15,000 nucleotides of DNA from Nephromyces sp. MM_2019 (Eukaryota > Apicomplexa > Aconoidasida > Nephromycida). Below, piece by piece: positions 8,346 to 15,000 of this stretch (the first letter of the stretch is position 1; each line of letters starts with the position of its first letter). The DNA is taken from positions 1 through 15,000 of the forward strand of contig JADHZB010000264.1 of the NCBI GenBank assembly GCA_015657535.1, given 5' to 3'. The position numbers and the translations under genes were made by a program. The notes under the pieces were generated by a model. That model did no database searches. It saw only the letters and a list, made by a program, of their open reading frames with translations, and was not told the DNA's origin.

Positions 8346-10370
8346 TTAAATTTCAATTTTTTCTATTTCCTCAGTATCCTTATTATCTTGTTCTTCTTTT
8401 TCATTATCTTTTCGTTTCTCACGTGATTTTTTCAATTTCCTAAACGTATTGAATGGTTTTTTTTTGGGTATAAATGTGATTAATAAAGGTATATAAACAT
8501 GAAGAAATTGGGTATAAAATTATAGTGCGCTTACTTCTTGTTAATTATAAACACTTCACTACAAGTCTTTTTTACTTTCGGATGTTCTGTTTCCTCAACA
8601 CTCACCTGAAAAATTGAGGAATTTTAGCCTAATATTTTCTTGAGTACTTATATGATAAACTTACCGTTTCATTGATTCGATATCTTATATATAGATATGT
8701 CGTTAAGTTGTTACAAATCAAATATATATGGAAAAAGAGTAACTCCGAAACGAATATAAGAACGATAATATTCAATACTAAGGTTATGATTATGAATGTG
8801 TAAAATAAACCAGAACTCCACCAACCATAATACTGAATTGAATAAAAAATGGGCTTTTATTATTATTGTTAAATTTTTTAAACATATAACATCCACTAAA
8901 TATAGATTTTCAAGAAAGTTATAATTATATTTAAACAATTATTTTCTTAAAGTGATTTTAAAAACGTTAATTCAAAAGCTTAAAAATCCAATTAATCAAA
9001 TTGATAAGAGCTTTCTGATCGTATATAAATGAATTAATCATCCATTGAATGTATTATATTGAAAAAAAAGATATTTATAAGATTCGAGTATATTAATTAA
9101 AAAATCAATAAAGTAGGTCGTCTGAGTAAACAAATTTGTTTTAAGTGGACATTTAGATGTCCAAATTTTATTATGTAAAAATATGCACTAATCATTTTAA
9201 AAACTCACATTTAGCCAATTTATGTATATGCTATTACTTGAACTTTGTTCAACAATGAGATAGATGCTTATCGATATAAAAACCAATGTAAGAAATGCCA
9301 AGGAAATTAACAACCAAAGAAATATTCTGAAAATAAAAGTGAGGACCAAGATCTCTCAAATATGTTAGATAATAAAATGTTAAGAAACTTCACAATCAAT
9401 ACATTCTACAGAGAAACATTGTGAGCAGTTAAATATATTTTTATATCAGATAATGGATATATACAAGTTGAATATACAATTTGAAATATTCTCAATACTT
9501 ACAAAAACAGTTTCACAGCTAAGCTAACTAAACAACATTGAGGCTTAGAATTAATTTTATCATGAAATAAATATCGAGATATTTTCCTACTTATAATTTG
9601 CATCTCCAACACAGTTATTTAACCAAACACAGTGGTGATCAAAGTCCTCTACACATTTGTTACATACACGACAATGTTTACTACTTTCTTCAACCCAACC
9701 ACATTCATCACATAGTGTTTTTTTATGATCGCCTTCAGCATTTCCTGAGTGAATTTATAGCAAAAAATTTCTATTTTAAATTTATTATGAGCTATTTGTA
9801 ATAATTATTCGAAATAGATGTCTACTTTGAATATAAATTATTATGAACTCATTTTGAAAGGTGTATAACTCATATCAAACTTAAAAATTTGCACAAAAAC
9901 CCAGTAATACACAATTAGATTTATTAGTAGCTATTATGATTAATTCCTCCCATAGAATTGAGTCACTGAATTTGTATAGTAGCTCCATAGTACTTGAAAT
10001 CAATTATGAATCAATTTAGCACCAATATCAAAACAAATTTTACTAAAGTTTCCCATATAATTCACAATGATTAAATACCTTTGTCTTTAACATTATTAGG
10101 TGAAATATTATGATCAATAGGATCAATTATGGTAGCGAAAAATGCTGCTATAAATACTAATATGAAAAGAGCTCCAACCAAAGTACTTATTACAATTTTG
10201 AGAACAAAATTTAAACTAGGTAGATATATTAGATAAAAGCATAAGATGAGAAATGTGTATACGGCCCATGTTATTAATTGTAGTAGATGATAAGGTTTTA
10301 CAAAACCATTTTTCCTCTTGAAACCATAAAAGCTACCTATAATTTCCCCAGCGGTGCATGTTTTATCCAT
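8346..10370 (-). CDS. DHHC-type protein S-acyltransferase (ZDHHC1/ZDHHC11-like), complete, six exons
   Basis: Exons on the minus strand: 10370-10079, 9744-9591, 9326-9209, 8832-8665, 8605-8535, 8439-8346 (TAA); 897 nt, 298 aa, all phases match, all GT-AG. The family transfers palmitate from acyl-CoA to protein cysteines at Golgi, ER or plasma membrane. Visible: [10 protein letters not shown] (17-26), TM1 about 30-51, TM2 about 55-82 followed by DPID (83-86, the DPG-type site), cysteine-rich domain 109-142 with [12 protein letters not shown], catalytic DHHC (133-136) and NNCVG, TM3 about 150-176, TM4 about 197-222, FHIYL then TTYL (232-235), and a Lys/Glu-rich cytosolic tail. The usual TTxE glutamate is Leu235. 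The order of motifs, the FKRKNG start and FHIYL before TT resemble ZDHHC1/11. The start is the only Met at the head of an intact domain. The last 32 codons depend on the small final exon (donor GTAAGC, acceptor TTTAG); without it a stop comes immediately. Family very sure, substrate unknown. Confidence 0.93.
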
Positions 10371-12060
10371 TTTTTATGACATGTGAAAGCAGTTAAAAAT
10401 TGTGAACTGAAAGAATTTAACATGGAAAATTCAGAAAGAGTATGATTTGAGCATTTATTAATTGAAATAAATCTAAAATTTGCAATTTTGATTATTTTTC
10501 TAGCATTCAAGTAGGTTAGTTTTCATAATGATATATACACTGGTAATTAAAAAATTAAAATTCATAATCCAAAACTTATTATACATCAAAGCTATGTAGC
10601 AGCCTGGCTTATGTATAAGTAATGCTGAGGAAATCTTTATAAAAATTTTAAACAATGGTTCTCAATGTGTTGATAAGTTTATAAAATGTGCTATATGTTT
10701 AATTACTTATGTTTATAGAGCTAAATTGTTTCCTTAAAATTTTTAGTGTTGTTTTAGGGTTATATTGTACATTTAGCTTGCGTCTTTGTATTTGGTTACC
10801 TTAAGATTAAGTTTGTATGTTTATTTATAGGGTCCGTGTTAACTAAAATTGTAGCATACATGAGGTTTATATCTTGTTATTTTATTGGCAATTAGTTTAT
10901 AGACTTTTTTATAATAGTGATTGAAGCTCAGTGTGTGTATGTGTGCTTGTGAAATTTTCTGGATAGACATTAAGTGTGCGGGTGTGTGATGTATGTATAC
11001 TGTGGCTTATATATTGTGTTTATGGACTCCATGTATGAAATTTGGGTGTAATTTTTGGTGTAATTACTTGTTTCGTGCAATTGTTTTGTACAAGGGTTTT
11101 TATAAAAATTTTGGTTCCTTGTGTGAACTTTATTGTTGATGTGTTGCGTGTTAATTTTGTATGAAAACTGATGGTGGGAGTTATAGTAACTGCTTGATGC
11201 TATAACATTATGAAGGCAAAATTATATTGGTTGAATTGGTTTCTTAAGAAATTTCTTTTTCAGAAACATAAAAATCTTAATTAGGATGTTGGAAATTCAA
11301 TAAATACTCTTGATTTAAGATTTTTTTACCTCTATAATCGGTAATACTTCACATATATTCATTATAAAACGATGTATGAACAAATTTTGGTACAAAAATC
11401 TTATCACTAATTTCATAGATATAAGTTTTAAACAAAACTTGCAAATTTCACACATATTCGCACATAATCACTCGACCGACACATAATAATCAATCAGCAC
11501 ACATACACACACTACAATTTCATATAAACACCACAGCTGTACCCAATAACTGCAAATACACCAAAACACTACACCTATCCTACAGCTAAACCCAGACATT
11601 ACAGCTACACTAACTCCGCACAGCTACACACCCAATCGCTAAAAACACAACCAGCAACTATACTGACATAACACAGCGACATCTATACACCACAACCACA
11701 CCCATACCCCATAATTAAACGCACACCCTATTAGCACACAAAACAAACACATCCGTACACTTTCCGCTCACTACACTCACCCTTCCGCTTTACTAACATA
11801 CCCATCAAACACATCCTATAACTCTGAACTACAATAATTTGAATAATTACATACCTAGATATACATCAAAAACTATATACATTTTTGGGTACATAAACTT
11901 CTAGAAATATACACAACTTCCTATACCTACTCAAACAGGTGTAATGAGTGTAAAATGAAAGCAAACTTTACCGTATTCTAAGTATTCTAACACATTTTTA
12001 AGTGTAGTTACACCTTTGATAATAACAACAATTCATCCAATTTATTGATCTCTCTTGAAC
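10371..12060. promoter_or_regulatory. Divergent intergenic region between the DHHC and VPS52 genes
   Basis: Both genes start at its ends (ATG at 10370 minus, 12061 plus), so it must hold both promoters and 5' UTRs. I find no supported gene or RNA. Plus-strand composition switches: about 10660-11190 is T/G-rich (gtgtgtatgtgtgcttgtg near 10930), 11200-11440 is neutral and AT-rich, and 11440-11835 is A/C-rich with very few G. As a result both transcripts would have A/C-rich upstream or leader sequence. Specific promoter elements were not recognised. Confidence 0.6.
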
Positions 12061-14391
12061 ATGTTTGATGAAACTGAGCTCGATTTAGAATCTATTGATT
12101 TTAAGCAACTGGAAGCAACATGGGAACGTTTTTCCTTCGATTCACGTGTGAAGGAAGCCCTCCGCGGTCCCGGGAATCCCGAAGACATTTCGGTTGAAAA
12201 ACAACTCCAAAATTGGTCACCGGTTTACAATTTTGAGGACTCTTTGGAGAATTTGAGCCACTCAATCAGTCAAATTGATGAGAAATTGATGTTATTTGAG
12301 ACCCAATCAGTCGATGATTACGTTAACTCTTGCAAAGACTTATTGAAATTACACAAGGAAATCAAATCGTGCCACCAACTCCTATCCTCTATGGAGGAAC
12401 GCATCACTAATTTCCAGTCCTCCTTAGCTGATGTCTCTGACAAGATCAAGAAGTTGCAGGTAAAACTTTTTGTTTGATGCTTATAAAAATACAAGCATCT
12501 TGCCTTATGCGTACCTTTAATTTTACAAACTTAAATGTAAAGCACACGAGCTTATAGATTCACTTTAGTAAGTACTCATGCTTTTGTACAAACTGTTATA
12601 CATATATTAACTATAGGATCATTAGCATTTAAGATAAACATCTATAACTTATGCACAGACAATCTTGCAAATAATTAATCCCGCACCCGCACAAACATCT
12701 TGCACACCCATACAAATTCTTTTTGTACACACAAACACATCTTGCGAATTTAGACATCTTTTACACACACACATATCTATCATAAACACACAATCTTGTT
12801 GCATATTTCTGATGAATAAAAGATTAGATTGAAACACTAATTACACATTAATTTTTCTCAGAGTGATAGTTTCGATAGAAATATAAAGGCTACAAATCGT
12901 AAATCATTACAAGAGCTATTACACACGTTTATACAACAAATTTTAGTTACACCCAACTTAATCAAACAAATTGATGAAGCACCTTTAGACCAAAACTATT
13001 ACAGATACTTAGAAACTCTAAATAAAAAGTTAGAGCATGCTTCACAACCGGGTATAGCCAATATCCCAAGCACAGTAAGCTGTTATTATACAAACACCTT
13101 GACAATACATAATTGTTATTACTTTAAGAAACTTAATTAGTGCATGAATCAGCCTCAACAATTAAGATATATACATACACACGAATGCATCAATTCTATA
13201 GTCTCTCATAAGGTATTACCTCAAACACAACTTTATATACGAACGTGCTAAATTTTTCACACATTGAATTTGTACATATTGAGCTATCCATGCGTTTAAA
13301 TACACATAAAATAAATTCCATACACTAGACTTAACACGTTAAACACCACGCATTAAACTCCACACATTAAATTCCACACACTGAATCACACACACTGAAT
13401 CACACACACTGAATCACACACACTAAAGCACATAGTCTCTGAATCATGTACACTGAATCATACATATTACAGAAAACATCAATTAAGATACTAGAAACAG
13501 TCAAATCGAATGCTATTGGGCGTGTATATGATTTCTTATTTCAAATACTATCTGAACTAAGAAAACCACAAGTTAATATACAACACTTACAAAGAAACAC
13601 ATTACTTAAATATAAACACTATTATCTATTTCTATTTGAGCTAAATAATAAATCAGCCCTTGAATTCAAGTGAGTATTTGTTTATATATACACAATTATA
13701 CAAACCCACACACAAACATTTTCCAATACATTTTATACTAAACAGAGCCAACTAGGCTCTTATACACATATGTTTGCTCATACATATAAAGCACATATAC
13801 ACATACACATACCTGTAGATACACACTCAAACTTGTTCTCACCCATAATTACTTTGAGTAACATACACATGCTTTTACACACACAACACACACTTACAAA
13901 CACATAAACACATCCATATAAATACACACTAACTAAGTACGCACAAAAATACACACTTGCACACACACACACACACACTACACAATGACACATTACATAC
14001 ACCCCATACAGAAACACTTACACATCTATCCTATCTAAACGTTATCTCAACCAATTTCGTTACTATCATACAACCCTGTTAAAACTTCCCCTCAAAATTA
14101 CGGTCACACAAAATGATTTAATTGGGCAAAAAGAAACAAATAAAGTAAGTTTTTATTTTATTTATATCACGCACATACACACACTCATACTACACACACA
14201 TTACACACACACTACACACACACTACGCACACTACACACACACACACAAACACACACGCACTACACGCACACACACATACTACACAAGCACACACACACT
14301 TCAAACACACACACACACTACACACACACACACACACACTATACACACACACTTCAAACACACACACTACACACACACTTCACATACACTT

Positions 14392-14429
<38 letters not shown>

Positions 14430-14563
14430 TACACACATACACATACACACAGTTAATATATAATTTCCTTAATTTAGCCGAGTATATCAACCGGTGTCGT
14501 TGGTACATTTCTTGGTTTCTCAGCTATTTCTTCTGCTCAATCTTCAAAGCCAAGTTTATTCAG
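12061..14563 (+). CDS. VPS52: VPS52, subunit of GARP/EARP tethering complexes, 5' part (runs off right edge)
   Basis: Exons: 12061-12459, 12862-13074, 13473-13669, 14012-14144, 14478-14563; all phases fit, donors GTAAAA, GTAAGC, GTGAGT, GTAAGT, GTTTTA. About 342 residues are visible; the family is usually about 640-720 aa, so roughly half is missing to the right. In the family Vps52 joins Vps51, Vps53 and Vps54 (or Vps50) to tether endosome-derived vesicles at the trans-Golgi. Evidence: a predicted N-terminal coiled coil (about 65-133: SISQIDEKL...MEERITNFQSSL), the segment ILVTPNLIKQIDEAPL (exon 2), and the family signature RKPQVNIQ...NTLLKYKHYYLFLF (234-258) followed by YLNQFRYYHTTLLKL and DLIG. 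The start is ATG 12061; the preceding TTG at 12055 is not needed. Exon 1 is GC-richer than the later exons. The last donor is weak, so the exon 5 end is the least sure junction. Confidence 0.93.
12460..12861 (+). other. VPS52 intron 1 with scattered atcttgc motifs
   Basis: The intron is 402 nt, donor GTAAAA, acceptor TTTTTCTCAG. It contains five loosely spaced copies of (a)catcttgc or caatcttg (near 12487, 12660, 12697, 12739 and 12793), interspersed with cacaca clusters. No fixed period is evident and no gene is present. Confidence 0.6.
13366..13450 (+). repeat. 14-15 bp tandem repeat near the acceptor of VPS52 intron 2
   Basis: Units of cacactgaatcaca recur: three near-perfect copies preceded by diverged ccacacattaaatt copies from about 13336 and followed by catgtacactgaatca. 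The acceptor catattacag at 13472 follows directly. Intron 2 is 13075-13472; its first part is plain AT-rich sequence. Confidence 0.82.
13670..14011 (+). other. VPS52 intron 3, scattered CA-rich
   Basis: Donor is GTGAGT and acceptor CCATACAG; exon 3 ends with aa and exon 4 adds one base to make Lys. The intron is A/C-rich with many short cacaca clusters, including one (AC)n run near 13959-13978, but no clean tandem unit. The cysteine/valine reverse-strand frame here is a shadow of the CA content. Confidence 0.7.
14165..14452 (+). repeat. CA microsatellite block filling VPS52 intron 4
   Basis: About 290 bases of (CA)n broken by tacacacac, cttcaaaca and cacgcac interruptions, with a pure (AC)n run around 14396-14427, fill most of the 333-nt intron (14145-14477). 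There is almost no G. The acceptor is TTAATTTAG before PSISTGVVG. Confidence 0.9.
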
Positions 14564-15000
14564 GTTTTATATACACATTGTATGTGTGTATGTGTGTGTG
14601 TGCGAGTATTTATGAATATGTGTGATTATTTATGAATATGTGTGTGTGTGAGATTATTTATGAATATGCTTGTGTGTGTGATTATTTATGAATATGTGTG
14701 TGTGTGTGAGATTATTTATGAATATGCTTGTGTGTGTGATTATTTATGAATATGTGTGTGTGTGTGAGATTATTTATGAATATGCTTGTGTGTGTAATTA
14801 TTTATGAATATGTGTGTGTGTGTGAGATTATTTATGAATATGCTTGTGTGTGTAATTATTTATGAATATCTGTGTGTGTGTGATTATTTATGAATATGTG
14901 TATGTGTGATTATTTATGAATATGTGTATGCGTGATTATTTATGAATATGTGTTTCTGTTTGTGATTATTTATGAATATGTTTATCTGTGTAATTATTTA
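14564..15000 (+). repeat. TG-rich tandem array (attatttatgaatat) in VPS52 intron 5, continuing past the right edge
   Basis: After the donor GTTTTA there are about fourteen copies of tatttatgaatat separated by (TG)n spacers and a partial copy at the edge. In the middle, spacers alternate between tgtgtgtgtgtgag and cttgtgtgtg, so the homogenised unit is a dimer of about 56-58 bp. The last copies are diverged. All frames soon meet TGA or TAA, supporting a non-coding call. The next VPS52 exon is not in the window. Confidence 0.85.

Noticed and set aside
8530..8605. Ending the DHHC protein at the TAA directly after NKK
   Set aside because: A GTAAGC donor overlaps this stop, and a downstream exon (8439-8346) in matching phase encodes a Lys/Glu-rich tail; the shorter form remains possible as a retained-intron product.
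8711..8938. Minus-strand 75-aa frame as a separate small gene
   Set aside because: It is a shifted frame over DHHC exon 4; the spliced frame gives [10 protein letters not shown] and the TM4/TT motif in phase with the neighbouring exons.
11211..11270. Short plus-strand frame MKAKLYWLNWF ending at ttttcag
   Set aside because: About 20 codons followed by an acceptor-like AG, but no matching upstream donor or continuing domain; too little to call a gene.
13778..14017. Minus-strand 79-aa Cys/Val/Tyr-rich frame
   Set aside because: It is the antisense of CA-rich VPS52 intron 3 and part of exon 4.

Overview
This is a eukaryotic nuclear window: AT-rich and intron-dense, with GT-AG introns, the standard genetic code and heavy CA/TG and TA simple-sequence expansion. 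Protein content and gene structure fit a protist, most likely an apicomplexan of piroplasm type (Theileria/Babesia-like). That placement is an inference; nothing in the window fixes the genus.

Three protein genes can be rebuilt exon by exon, with every junction preserving the reading frame. (1) Plus strand, left edge to 5913: a trithorax/MLL/SET1-class histone H3K4 methyltransferase in seven exons (PHD-type finger, FYRN, FYRC, SET, post-SET). The frame is open through the left edge, so the N-terminus is probably outside the window. (2) Minus strand, 10370 to 8346: a complete six-exon DHHC S-acyltransferase of 298 aa, most like ZDHHC1/11. (3) Plus strand, from 12061 past the right edge: the 5' half of VPS52, a subunit of the GARP/EARP tethering complexes, with five exons seen.

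Layout: 1-5913 SET gene, whose introns are packed with tandem repeats; 5914-8345 gene-free convergent 3' region, very AT-rich; 8346-10370 DHHC gene, free of CA/TG expansions; 10371-12060 divergent intergenic region with mirrored strand composition; 12061-15000 VPS52, whose introns become CA-rich and finally TG-rich. The genes share no pathway beyond the link that DHHC enzymes and GARP both act in the Golgi/endosome membrane system.

The most unusual content is the repeats. (AC)n runs are translated as His-Thr runs inside the PHD-like finger and FYRN domain. A 38-bp tandem array repeats a splice-acceptor sequence seven times upstream of the true acceptor. An intron that splits the catalytic NHSCxPNC motif holds a 378-nt C-free tract full of donor-like GTGAGT and acceptor-like TGTAG. 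CA and TG tracts occur in complementary pairs within introns or flanking a small exon. No mobile element, CRISPR array, rRNA or tRNA was found.
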